A DNA stretch of 64,000 bases from Paenalcaligenes sp052103955 (GTDB lineage Bacteria; Pseudomonadota; Gammaproteobacteria; Burkholderiales; Burkholderiaceae_B), in contig JBQELO010000006.1 of the NCBI GenBank assembly GCA_052103955.1, positions 141,505 through 205,504 on the forward strand. Reading direction: 5' to 3'. How positions within the stretch are numbered: position 1 is the stretch's first letter; every line of letters starts with the position of its first letter. The translations under genes were made by a program, and so were the position numbers. Under the pieces are notes generated by a model that saw only the letters and a program-made list of their open reading frames with translations, had not been told where the DNA came from and ran no database searches. Of the stretch, positions 51,266 to 60,600 are shown in pieces.

Positions 51266-52027
51266 ATGAATGAAAATCGTATTGCATTGGTGACAGGAGC
51301 GGCTGGTGGTATTGGTCAAGCCGTATGTAGAGCCTTAGCAGAACAAGGTTTGCAAGTGGTGTTGGCCGATTTAGAGCTAGCACCTGTACAAGCCGTGATG
51401 GCAAGCTTGCCCGGTCACGGGCACCGCGCTGCTAGTGTAGACATCAGTAATGTGGCATCGGTAGAGCAACTGTTTAGCCAGTTGCGCGATGATGGCGTGC
51501 GTTTGTCGGTGTTGGTGAATACGGCAGCGATTTCGCCAGTGGGCGAGGGTGGTGCGGTCATTGATGTAAAAGGCACTACACCAGAACTGTGGGAAAAAGT
51601 CTTTGCGGTGAATGCGTTTGGTACCTATGCTGTGTGCCGCGCTTTTGTCATGCAGGTAGGTGACGACACCCAACATGGCCGTATTGTTAACTTTGCCTCC
51701 ACGGGGGCACAGCTAGGTGGTTACCGGTCGTGTACCGCTTACGTGGCGAGTAAGGCGGCAGTGATTGCCTTTACCAAAGCCTTAGCCCGTGAAATGGCAC
51801 CTTTGAACATTACGGCTAACGTTGTCTCGCCTGGGCTAATTGATACCCCTATGTTGCGTACACGTTTAGCACCAGAGGACGATCATAAGTCAGTGGGTTT
51901 GGTGCCGTTGTCACGCGTAGGGTTGCCAGAAGAAGTGGCTGCCTCAGTGAGCTATTTAGTAGAACCTAAAGCCGCTTACGTGACCGGCAGCACGCTGGAC
52001 GTTAACGGCGGCTACTACATGGTGTAA
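51266..52027 (+). CDS. Short-chain dehydrogenase/reductase
   Basis: A 253-residue SDR with LVTGAAGGIGQAV, NTAAIS in place of NNAG, and TAYVASKAAVIAF. The block AQLGGYRSCTAYVASK and GLIDTPML mark it as a paralogue of the SDR at 32098. AAGGAG precedes the start; 11 bases follow the permease. It probably oxidises or reduces a hydroxyacid delivered by the transporter. Confidence 0.9.
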   Translation: MNENRIALVTGAAGGIGQAVCRALAEQGLQVVLADLELAPVQAVMASLPGHGHRAASVDISNVASVEQLFSQLRDDGVRLSVLVNTAAISPVGEGGAVIDVKGTTPELWEKVFAVNAFGTYAVCRAFVMQVGDDTQHGRIVNFASTGAQLGGYRSCTAYVASKAAVIAFTKALAREMAPLNITANVVSPGLIDTPMLRTRLAPEDDHKSVGLVPLSRVGLPEEVAASVSYLVEPKAAYVTGSTLDVNGGYYMV

Positions 52028-52037
52028 GGAGGCTGAG

Positions 52038-52823
52038 ATGAAAATCTGGCATCAGTCCAGCGTAGATCTGGATAACTACCCTGTATATAAGGCCTCGTTA
52101 GCACAGCACTATGCGCGTATTGCCAGCCCTGGTACAGAAATCGTGTTGCATGGCGTGCCGGAATCCATGTGGCACGGTAAGTCACCAAGCGAAGTGATGA
52201 AGGTGCCGTATGCCTATCACAAAGCCATGAGCAGACAGCTTTTGCACAATGTGCACCAAGCAGAGAAAGAAGGCTACGACGCGTTTGTGATTGGTACCTA
52301 TACCGAGCCATTGCTGCGCGAATGTCGATCACTGGTGGATATACCAGTGATCTCCATGCCGGAAAGCACGGTGCTAATGTCGTGTTCCATGGCGCAGCAA
52401 ATAGGTTTGGTGACCTTAAACGAGGAAAACCTGTGGTTCCTGAAAAACGCTATGCACCGTCATCGCTTCGAGTCGCGCATCAGTGGTATTTATGTGATTG
52501 AGCCACAGTTACCTGAACGCAGCATCGAGCAGGTGTTTCTAGATCCTAGCGAGTATATTGCTGCGTTCACAGAAACAGCACGACGCGCTATAGCTGAGGG
52601 TGCTGACATCATTGTGCCTGCTGAAGGGCTGGTGGCAGAGGTGTTAGCCGCTAATGACATTTATGAAATAGATGGTGTTAGTGTGCTGGATGGCGTGGGT
52701 GCTCCGTTGTTGTATGCGGAAATGTTGGCGAGGTTACATAAACTGACCGGATTGCATGCAGGCAGGCGTTGGCACTACGTGAAGCCTAGCGATGAAATGC
52801 TAAAGCTGTATCCACCTATTTGA
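52038..52823 (+). CDS. Asp/Glu/hydantoin racemase-superfamily protein lacking both catalytic cysteines
   Basis: A 261-residue protein with the two-domain racemase pattern (MKIWHQSSVDL; DAFVIGTYTEPLLRECRSLVDIPVISMPEST; GADIIVPAEGLVAEVL). In hydantoin and Asp/Glu racemases the first Cys follows IG and the second follows the second beta-strand; here those places read GTYTEP and VPAEG, so both are Thr/Ala. Single-base proton transfer, decarboxylation or lyase chemistry, or another role, are possible. AAGGAGG gives a very strong start. Its pairing with an SDR and TRAP suggests a carboxylate substrate. Confidence 0.75.
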   Translation: MKIWHQSSVDLDNYPVYKASLAQHYARIASPGTEIVLHGVPESMWHGKSPSEVMKVPYAYHKAMSRQLLHNVHQAEKEGYDAFVIGTYTEPLLRECRSLVDIPVISMPESTVLMSCSMAQQIGLVTLNEENLWFLKNAMHRHRFESRISGIYVIEPQLPERSIEQVFLDPSEYIAAFTETARRAIAEGADIIVPAEGLVAEVLAANDIYEIDGVSVLDGVGAPLLYAEMLARLHKLTGLHAGRRWHYVKPSDEMLKLYPPI

Positions 52824-52833
52824 GACACAACCT

Positions 52834-53646
52834 ATGCCAGAAGCTGATATCTACCCCAGAGTCAGAGCCTTAGAGCGCGGTTTAGAGCTTATAGGCGCGT
52901 TAAGTGATTTGGGTTGGGCAACGCCAGGAGAATTGGCGAAGTACACCGGCATACACAGAGCCACCGTTTACCGCCTGCTGTTCACGTTAGAGCAGGCGGG
53001 CTATGTGTACCTGCGGTCAGGTGATGGACGTTATTTCCTAACCAAGCATTTCCGCCGTTTTGCCGATAGTGTGAAAGACGAGGATTGGGTAGTGCAGGTA
53101 ATTGGCCCCTACATGGGGCGTTTGCTTGCACAGGTGCAATGGCCTAGCGACTTTGCCACCTTTACTTCGGGGCATTTGGAAATTCGTGAATCCACGCACC
53201 GCTTTAGCCCCATGTCGGTAAACCGTGCCATGGTGGGTAAAACACGCCCGTTGCTGCGTTCAGCGATGGGTATTGCCATCTTGAGTGAGGTCGCCGACGA
53301 AAGCTTAGAGCAAATGTTGGATTTAGCGAGCCTGGTACAACCGGACGGTGTGTCTAAAGATGAGATGCGCCACGAGCTATTACAACGCCGTATTGAAGCC
53401 CGCCGTTTGGGTTATGCCGAATCTTCGGGTGGCACAGAACCCAACATTAGTGCGATTGCTTACCCCGTGTGTTGGCGTAATCGCGTCTTGGGCGCTATCA
53501 ATATTATCTTTTTTAGAAGCGCAATGACGCCGGCTAAAGCGGCCGAACGTTATTTGGATGCACTGCATAAGTGCGTGCGCGACATCGAAAGCGAATTGGA
53601 TTCCCTACCTTTGGGAGAGTACGGATGGCCCAGGTACAAGCCTTAA
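52834..53646 (+). CDS. MhpR-like IclR-family regulator (first of two)
   Basis: A 270-residue regulator with the helix-turn-helix ATPGELAKYTGIHRATVYRLLFTLEQAGYV and an effector domain with WPSDFATFTSGHLEIRESTHRFSPMSVNRAMVGK, a segment like that of MhpR. No strong ribosome-binding site is seen; it starts 10 bases after the racemase-like gene. Its 3' end overlaps the next regulator by 22 bases. Its effector is probably the operon's substrate. Confidence 0.88.
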   Translation: MPEADIYPRVRALERGLELIGALSDLGWATPGELAKYTGIHRATVYRLLFTLEQAGYVYLRSGDGRYFLTKHFRRFADSVKDEDWVVQVIGPYMGRLLAQVQWPSDFATFTSGHLEIRESTHRFSPMSVNRAMVGKTRPLLRSAMGIAILSEVADESLEQMLDLASLVQPDGVSKDEMRHELLQRRIEARRLGYAESSGGTEPNISAIAYPVCWRNRVLGAINIIFFRSAMTPAKAAERYLDALHKCVRDIESELDSLPLGEYGWPRYKP

Positions 53647-54497
53647 GAGCTTCCCCATCGTGGGTGGCTGAACATAGTGTGGTCAATGAGTGGGACGAGT
53701 CGGATGACGCATCTAGCTATAGACCCATTGAAAGCCTGCGTCGCGGTTTAGAAATACTGCGTAGCCTGAATCAGGCAGCAGGCGGTTACGCGTCGATTAA
53801 GGAAATTAGCGCCGCTACGGGCATACATAGAACCACAGTGCGACGCATGTTAGAAACGTTGCAGAATGAAGGCTATGTACGCCGTAATGCAGCTGATGAA
53901 TGCTATAGCCTGAATCAGAAAGTACGCCAGTTAAGCGATGGTTTTACCGACGAAGATTGGGTGTCTCAGATTGCCAGTGAGGCCTTAAAACGTCTACAGC
54001 AAAAAGCTGTGTGGCCTTCTGATTTATGCGTGTTAGATGGGGCCAGCATGGTGGTGCGTGAAACCACACATAGGTTTAGCCCCTTGTCGTTTCATAAAGC
54101 CATGATACGTAGACGCATGCCTATTTTGTTTACGGCAGTAGGGCGTGCGTACTTGAGTGCGTGCCCAGATTCAGAGCGTGATGAGATTCTGCATCTATTG
54201 CGGTCAGGTTCTGACGAGCAAGCGCGGTTGGCACGTAATCCGCAATTGGTGTCGGCATTATTGCAAAAAACGTGGGAACAGGGTTTTGGTTCCAATGACG
54301 GTGATTGGCATGAACAGACGCGTATGGGTGCCATCGCTTTACCCATTTGCTACGGGCAGCGCGTGTTGGGGTGTTTGAATATTATTTTTACTAAAAACGC
54401 GATGAGTACCCGCGAAGCGGAACAGAGGTTATTGCCTGCTTTGCGTGCAACTGTAGATGAGATAGAAGCACACTTACACAGTGCAGGTGCGTGGTAA
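53625..54497 (+). CDS. MhpR homologue, IclR-family regulator (second of two)
   Basis: A 290-residue regulator very close to E. coli MhpR by eye: GIHRTTVRRMLETLQNEGYVRR, KVRQLSDGFTDEDWVSQIA, WPSDLCVLDGASMVVRETTHRFSPLSFHKAMI and QRVLGCLNIIFTKNAMS. MhpR activates mhp genes with 3-hydroxyphenylpropionate-type inducers. The ATG at 53625 has GGGAGAG upstream. The convergent mhpC-D-B operon, with an MhpR-type operator in front of mhpB, is the likely target. Confidence 0.88.
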   Translation: MAQVQALRASPSWVAEHSVVNEWDESDDASSYRPIESLRRGLEILRSLNQAAGGYASIKEISAATGIHRTTVRRMLETLQNEGYVRRNAADECYSLNQKVRQLSDGFTDEDWVSQIASEALKRLQQKAVWPSDLCVLDGASMVVRETTHRFSPLSFHKAMIRRRMPILFTAVGRAYLSACPDSERDEILHLLRSGSDEQARLARNPQLVSALLQKTWEQGFGSNDGDWHEQTRMGAIALPICYGQRVLGCLNIIFTKNAMSTREAEQRLLPALRATVDEIEAHLHSAGAW

Positions 54498-54518
54498 GGT
54501 TGCAAGGTTAGGGTATAA

Positions 54519-54544
54519 AAAAGGGCGGCCTAGGCCGCCCTTTT
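54519..54544. terminator. Bidirectional terminator between MhpR-like gene and mhpC
   Basis: AAAAGGGCGGCC and GGCCGCCCTTTT pair perfectly around TA, between two convergent genes. Confidence 0.92.
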
Positions 54545-54546
54545 GT

Positions 54547-55416
54547 TTAGTCTCTACTGAAAAATTCAATCACCATGTTGTTGAATTTATCGGCATGTTC
54601 CCATTGTGCCCAGTGACCACAACGACTAAAAATATGGAACTCAGCATCGGCCATCCCCCACAGCAGACGCAGACCAATATCCATGGGTACAAAGCGGTCG
54701 TCACGGCCCCAGATAATCAGTGCAGGTGCTTTGATTTCACCCAAGCGTGGCCCGAAGTCAGGGAACTGACGTGGGTTAGCTTCCAAGCTTTTCACGAAGT
54801 TGTCCAAGTGCTCACGGCGGGACAGCATGTTGTCCAAACGGGCTTGGAACAGTTCTTCAGTGAGGTTTTTGGTGTCGAACACAAACACTTGCATCATGCG
54901 ACGCAGGTTCTCAATCGTAGGCTCGCGGTACAGTGCTTGCAGAAGTTTGATGCCTTCAGCAGGCATAGGCACAAACTGGCTAGGGCCACCGGTGCCGCCG
55001 CCCATTAAAACGATTTTGCCGATGCGCTCTGGGTTGGCCAGCGAGAAAGCAACGGTGCTGTGGCCGCCCATGGAGTTACCAATGATGTGCGCGCGCTCGA
55101 TGTTCAGTACATCCAACAAGCCTTTAAGAGCACGGCCGTTCAAGTCAGAGCGTGAACCTGTACAAACAATAGGATCACTTTTGCTCCAACCGGGGCAGTC
55201 CATCAAAATAACTCTAAAGCCTGCATCGTACAAAGGCTGCACGTTACGGTTGAAGTTAGCCCAACCACTAGCACCAGGGCCTGAGCCGTGGATCATCACC
55301 ACAACAGGACCGTTGCCGCCTGTGTCGTTGTAGTGAATTTGTAGGTCTAGGTCTTGCTCTTTGATGTGGGCGAAGCGGCTGGTGCTGGCTTCAGTATGTA
55401 GCACGGTTGTGGTCAT
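54547..55416 (-). CDS. mhpC: 2-hydroxy-6-oxonona-2,4-dienedioate hydrolase
   Basis: A 289-residue alpha/beta hydrolase that cleaves the meta-ring-fission product of 2,3-dihydroxyphenylpropionate into 2-hydroxypentadienoate and succinate. The oxyanion strand is MIHGSGPGASGW; the nucleophile Ser is in GNSMGGHS, the acid Asp in WGRDDRFVP and the His in CGHWAQWE. AAGGA precedes the start. Last gene of the mhpBDC operon. Confidence 0.94.
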   Translation of the reverse strand: MTTTVLHTEASTSRFAHIKEQDLDLQIHYNDTGGNGPVVVMIHGSGPGASGWANFNRNVQPLYDAGFRVILMDCPGWSKSDPIVCTGSRSDLNGRALKGLLDVLNIERAHIIGNSMGGHSTVAFSLANPERIGKIVLMGGGTGGPSQFVPMPAEGIKLLQALYREPTIENLRRMMQVFVFDTKNLTEELFQARLDNMLSRREHLDNFVKSLEANPRQFPDFGPRLGEIKAPALIIWGRDDRFVPMDIGLRLLWGMADAEFHIFSRCGHWAQWEHADKFNNMVIEFFSRD

Positions 55417-55497
55417 GATGATTCCTTGTCATTGATCGGTGCGTTAAACACCGGGGCATGCGAGAGGAGCAGGCAGCTAGCTACCTGCACAACAGAG

Positions 55498-56298
55498 TTA
55501 GTCGAAATGCACGGACACAGGGCCCATGCCAGCAATCTTGACGTTGAAATGTTGGCCGCTTTTAGCAACGGCCATAGGGCCTAGAGCACCAGTCAGGACG
55601 ATATCGCCAGCTTGTAAGGGGCGACCGCACTTCACCATGGTGTTGGCTAGCCATACCGCAGCGTTTAACGGATTACCCAAGCAGGCTTTGCCGTTACCGC
55701 GCGAAACTACTTCACCATTGCATTCCATTTCCATGGTGCAGTCCGTTAGGTCTAGGTCACGCAGCAACACAGGTTGGCTGCCCAGTACAAATAAACCGCT
55801 GGAAGCATTGTCGGCAACGGTGTCTATAAAACGTATGTCCCAGTTAGCAATGCGACTGTCTACGACCTCAATAGCGGGTAAGCAGTATTCAGTAGCGTTG
55901 ATGAGATCAGCGTAGTTATGGAATTCGTGGTTCAGATCACGCCCAATCACTAACGCGATTTCAGCTTCTGCTTTGGGTTGAATCAGGCGGCCTGCGGCAA
56001 TAGAGGCATTGTCGCCAATATGCATGTCGTCAAAGAGCATGCCGAAATCAGGTTGGTCTACCCCTAGCTGTGCTTGTACCGCTAAGGATGTGAGGCCAAT
56101 TTTTCGGCCTACTAAACGACGGCCTTGTTCCAGAGCAAAGCGCGTATTCGCTTCTTGCACGGCGTAAGCGGTTTCGGCACTGGCGTGTTGCAGGCGATCG
56201 CGTAAGGCGGGAACCGCTTCACCTTGCTCGGCGGCGCGACGTAGGGCAAGCGCGGCATCGGCCACACTAAGCGATGAGGAGTAAGTATCCTGTGTCAT
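55498..56298 (-). CDS. mhpD: 2-keto-4-pentenoate hydratase
   Basis: A 266-residue hydratase that turns 2-hydroxypenta-2,4-dienoate into 4-hydroxy-2-oxopentanoate, the substrate of MhpE. Motifs: GRKIGLTSLAVQAQLGVDQPDFGMLFDDM, KAEAEIALVIGRDL (metal-binding glutamates) and PAIEVVDSRI. It lies between mhpB and mhpC, with gaps of 55 and 81 bases. Confidence 0.94.
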   Translation of the reverse strand: MTQDTYSSSLSVADAALALRRAAEQGEAVPALRDRLQHASAETAYAVQEANTRFALEQGRRLVGRKIGLTSLAVQAQLGVDQPDFGMLFDDMHIGDNASIAAGRLIQPKAEAEIALVIGRDLNHEFHNYADLINATEYCLPAIEVVDSRIANWDIRFIDTVADNASSGLFVLGSQPVLLRDLDLTDCTMEMECNGEVVSRGNGKACLGNPLNAAVWLANTMVKCGRPLQAGDIVLTGALGPMAVAKSGQHFNVKIAGMGPVSVHFD

Positions 56299-56353
56299 AG
56301 AGCAAAAGTCCTAATAGCTAGAGAAGGTTAGGAAGTAGCGTGGCAGGCGTGTA

Positions 56354-57301
56354 TTAGGCCGGGTCGGCACTCATCACGCCGTAGCCAGCAATCCATTCAT
56401 TCACGGGGCGGTAGTAGTCTTTTTTGCCGTTGTAATGGCCCATGGCCGACAACGCGGCAAAGGCGGCAATCCAGGTGCGTACTTCATGGGTAGAGCGACC
56501 CGCGGTTTTAGAGATGACGTCAATTTCGAAGTCATCGACTTTGTGTAAGTCTTGGTTGATCAGCAAGTCCATGAATGCGTGATCCCATTCTTGGTTCAGT
56601 GGGGTCAAATCGCAGTCAGGAGTACCGAAAATCTTACCTGTGGCTAAGGTACGGGCTTGGCGTGCCGCACGCGCTTCAGGGGTAGGGTTGCGCCCCGAGA
56701 TTAAAAACTCGGAAATTTCAGGTTTTGCACCTGAAAATACGGGCACAGGTGGTTCGTGCGACAAACCGCCCGATCCTAAAATCAGTACGCGTTTGTTTAG
56801 CCCAGCGATGAATTTACCCACGGCCTCACCCAACAGGCGAATGCGGCGATAAGGTGCAAAGGGCGGTGCTACTGAGTTGATAATGATAGGAATCACCGGG
56901 TAGCGCGTCAGGCTGCCTGTCATCTCTTCCAGAATTTGGGTGCAGCCGTGATCCACTTGCAAACGGTGCGACAGGGCAACATCTAGATCGCTGTCTAGCA
57001 GGTGGCGCACGAGATCGAGTGCCAGCTTGTCAGGAATGCCCAGAGGGCCGGGTAAGGTTTTGTAGTCCGCCACAGACTCTGCTGCAGTGGCAACCACAAA
57101 GGGGGGCATCAAGTCGTAAAACAGCCCGTTGTAATGGTCGGGTGCAAAGACCACAATAAGCTCTGGATCAAAGGCTTCAACTTCAGCACGCGCTGCAGCG
57201 ATGACGGCATCGACTTCGGCGACAACGCCAGGGGCAGGGTCATTGAGACCGCGCAAAGGGGTGTGCGACAGGCACTTAAGCTTAACAACGCTGGTACTCA
57301 T
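56354..57301 (-). CDS. mhpB: 2,3-dihydroxyphenylpropionate 1,2-dioxygenase
   Basis: A 315-residue extradiol dioxygenase of the LigB type, with Fe(II). Conserved histidines are in LSHTPLRG, FAPDHYNGLFYDLMPPF, QVDHGCTQIL and GSGGLSHEPPVP, all placed as in MhpB. The ATG at 57301 has GGAG seven bases upstream, while the longer frame has none. It opens the ring of 2,3-dihydroxyphenylpropionate or -cinnamate. First gene of the operon, behind an MhpR-type promoter. Confidence 0.94.
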   Translation of the reverse strand: MSTSVVKLKCLSHTPLRGLNDPAPGVVAEVDAVIAAARAEVEAFDPELIVVFAPDHYNGLFYDLMPPFVVATAAESVADYKTLPGPLGIPDKLALDLVRHLLDSDLDVALSHRLQVDHGCTQILEEMTGSLTRYPVIPIIINSVAPPFAPYRRIRLLGEAVGKFIAGLNKRVLILGSGGLSHEPPVPVFSGAKPEISEFLISGRNPTPEARAARQARTLATGKIFGTPDCDLTPLNQEWDHAFMDLLINQDLHKVDDFEIDVISKTAGRSTHEVRTWIAAFAALSAMGHYNGKKDYYRPVNEWIAGYGVMSADPA

Positions 57302-57503
57302 AGAATCTCCAGATTTCGGGGCTGACTCGGCGGTCTCCGTCATGGGGCGCCGATTCAGAATGGCTTGTTAGGTAATGAGGTAGGGAAGGAAATGTGCTTT
57401 ATGCCGCAATGTGTATCGCCACTTGCAGGCAAGAGGGCGTCATTTCTGTCTCGGTATCTTGGTTGTGGAGTGTGTATAGGCACACTCGTCTTTGTATGAA
57501 CTG

Positions 57504-57532
57504 ATTTTATGGATGGCCGTGATGCCACACAA
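57504..57532 (-). promoter_or_regulatory. mhpB promoter
   Basis: On the minus strand TTGTGT (57532-57527), a 17-base spacer and TAAAAT (57509-57504) form a sigma-70 promoter about 200 bases before mhpB. The start would be near 57497. Confidence 0.6.
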
Positions 57533-57547
57533 AAATAGTTGTTTGCA

Positions 57548-57564
57548 GGTGCACTCTGTGCACC
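57548..57564. promoter_or_regulatory. MhpR-type operator upstream of mhpB
   Basis: GGTGCAC-TCT-GTGCACC is a perfect 17-bp palindrome. The E. coli MhpR operator, as I recall it, is GGTGCACCTGGTGCACA at -50 to -66. Here the centre is near -59 of the inferred start, the same place. The remainder of 57302-57654 holds this promoter, the leader and a terminator. Confidence 0.75.
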
Positions 57565-57577
57565 GCTAGAGGCCATA

Positions 57578-57608
57578 AAAAATCCAGCAGGGTGAGTGCT
57601 GGATTTTT
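57578..57608 (-). terminator. Terminator of the autotransporter gene
   Basis: AAAAATCCAGCA and TGCTGGATTTTT form a perfect 12-pair stem with a seven-base loop, 46 bases beyond the stop on the minus strand. Confidence 0.9.
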
Positions 57609-57654
57609 AGGGGGCACGCCGTTTGGCGTGGTAGGGGTTAGCTGTGGGTAAACC

Positions 57655-60600
57655 TTAGAAGCGTGTAGTGAAATTGACGTTCACACTGTTATCCCGAGCC
57701 TTAGAGGCTTGTTGACCCTCCCATGAAACGCTGATGACAGAGACTGGCGTTAACTGTAAGTCTACGCCCGCTTCGATCAGCGCACTGTTCTTGGCAATGG
57801 GCACACCCGCGATGGTAAAGGCGTTGCCTGCTGAAAAAGCGTGAGTGCTAGTAGGCGTGGTGGTGCCGTAAGCATGACGCCAACCTAGCGATGCGTTTAG
57901 CGTTGCTTCGGTGCTGCCAATATTGAGCGAGTGTTCAGCGCGTACCCCTAGCGTGCTAAAGGTGGTGTTGGTAGTTTTACTGCGTACAGCCAGTGCAGCA
58001 TCACCGCCTTTTTCAGTAAAGCCTTGGCTGCGTAAACTCACGTGGGCCAGATTGGCAAAAGGCTCAATGGTGGTGCCGTCTACTGCAATGCCATAACCCA
58101 ACTCAGCAAAGGCTTGAAAGGTGCCTGCATTGTAGTTGCCACGTAAATGGTCGTTGAACCCAGAGATAGCAACGTCGCGTGTGGCACGTATGTGATGCCA
58201 TGTGTAGGCAGCGCCTGCTCGCAAAGCTAGATTATCCCATTGGGTGCCACCGTATACGCCTAGGTGGAAGTTATCGCTTTTCCCTGACGAGTTACGGCTA
58301 TTGGCTTTAAACGAGGTATGGCTGTAACCCGCTAAGGCACCCAGTCGCCAATTGTTAAGCACGGTATCCGCACCAATCAGGAAGCCACCGGAATCTCGAG
58401 AAAGGCGTGCTGCATTGCCATCACTGCTGGTAGAACCCCATGAACCAAAACCTTGGCTCCAGAAGCTTAAATCTGTATAGCCAGCTGACACCGCCACGGG
58501 GGTTTGGGCTTGGCCGTAAGCGACGTTATTGGCCGCAGTAGACGTACTAGCGTTTGCCGTGCTGGCGCGCAGTCGGTTGTTAGCGGCTTGACGCACGAAG
58601 CGGCTTTCCTCTAACAGAGCTGTTTTGGCTGAGCCATAAATTTCGCCAGAGAGTGCATTGAAGCTGGCGCGTATGAGTGCAGAGTCGTCAGGTAATAAAG
58701 TGATGGCATCAAACACAGCATTCTGTGCTTGTAGGCCTATGCTACTAATTGCTGCTGCTGTGGCGCGTTCATTACGGGTTAAGGCATAAGAGGTGAAATC
58801 CACATCATTGCGACTGAGGCTTAAATCAACCGTTCCTGCATTGGTGTTGTAGAGCAGTTTTGGGGTGATGAAGGCGAAATCAGAGGTGACGTGATCAAAG
58901 CGGCCTGATAGGGTGCCGTCAGCAGACAGTATGGTGTAGGTAGAACGTAGGTCATATTCACCAGAGGCACCCACATGCGCGACGGTTCCGCCATTAAGTG
59001 TGGCATTACCTGTGACCTTAAGCAGGTCGCTTTCTGTGCTTTGTGGGCTGACCTCAACGACAAAGCGTGAGCCTTGCTCAAATACTACATCACCCTTTAC
59101 TGTCATCGTGCCGCGTGGGTTACCGGGCGATAGCGTACCACCGGTGGCTACCGTTAGCGTAGAACCTGTACCCGAGCCTACAGTGCCTGTGCCGGTAAGG
59201 GTGGCGCTGTTGTGAATAGTGAGTGATCCACCCAATGCGCCAGAGCCGTCTTCATCGCCTACGATGAGCGTGCCACGGTTTAGATCAGTGTGCCCAGCAA
59301 ACGAGGCGTTGTCGGCGGTGAGCCAGGTGGTGCCAGAGGAGTCCAGAGAGAGCAAGCCTGTGCCGGTGATTTTGCCCTCAAATAGGGTACTGCTGTCACC
59401 GGTAAGGCTAAGGGTGCTGGTGTTGCCATCTATATGGGCATTACCAGCGAATGTATCCACAGCCGCCACCAACTTGCCATCACGTATAGTCCAGTCCAGT
59501 AGTGATGTGCCTGTTAAAGACAGTGTGCCGCTACCTTGTTTAACCATGGTGCCGTTTTGGTTGTTAAGACCCGTAATGGCACCAGCAAAACTACCGTCGT
59601 TGTTTTGGTTGAAAACAAGGGTGCCAGAGTTGGCAATATTCCCTGACAGAGCAGCGCTGTCCGCAATTAAGGTACCTGTTTGTACGTAGGTGTTTTTGTA
59701 GTGGTTAGTGCCGTTTAGTACCAGTGTGCCAGCGCCGCGTTTGAGTAGTGAGCCGGTACCGTTAATGTCTTGGTTCAGGGTAAAGGTGGTGTTGGCATCA
59801 ACAATATCAATAGCGCCACCACGGGAGTCTATGTGTATATCGCGAGCCGTGCTGCTGTAACTGTTGCCAGTAACTTGCAGCATACCGCCGTCAAAGGTCA
59901 GCGCACCTGCCGCATCCCCCAGGTTGCTATCGCTGTGTACCGAGGTAGTGCCGCCCATAAACAGCGTACCCCCTTTGTACGTATTAGCCCCTTGTAGAAC
60001 AAGCTTTCCGCCACCCACCTTCACTAAGGTATTGCGTGCGTTATTTTGGGTGTTATTGGTAATGTTAGAGGCAATAGTCGCGGTTAGGTCATCGTCAACG
60101 TTGATCGTACCGCCGTTGATCGTGCCGCCGTTGACAGCGCGCATTGTCAGGTCGTCACCTTGAATGATGTAGCCATCAGTAGAGAATTGCAGGGTGTCAA
60201 AATACTGTTGGCCTACAACGGTGACGGTGCCTGCTGTGCCGCTAAATACGCCCACGGAGTGTGCCCAACCCGTATTGTTTTGGGAGTCATAATCCACCCA
60301 GTTAGTATCAAACCCATTCCAATTGCCGTCGCCACCCAAGGCAGGGCTGCCACCAGAAGTTTTGCTGCCATCCCAGAATTGCAAACTTTGGTTTGCCCCT
60401 AATACCAACAGGTTTACCTGATGGGGGACGTTATACCGGACCTCATGGCGATCCACCGCGAAATCATTACGCGTTAACGCCGTCACGTTTTCTGTGGTGT
60501 AACCACTGCCAGCGGCCAGTGTGCCGTAGTTAAATAAGCGGTAATAACCTGCAGCGGCGACATCCGCTTGTAGGGTGCCGCGTAATGACAGTTCACCTTG

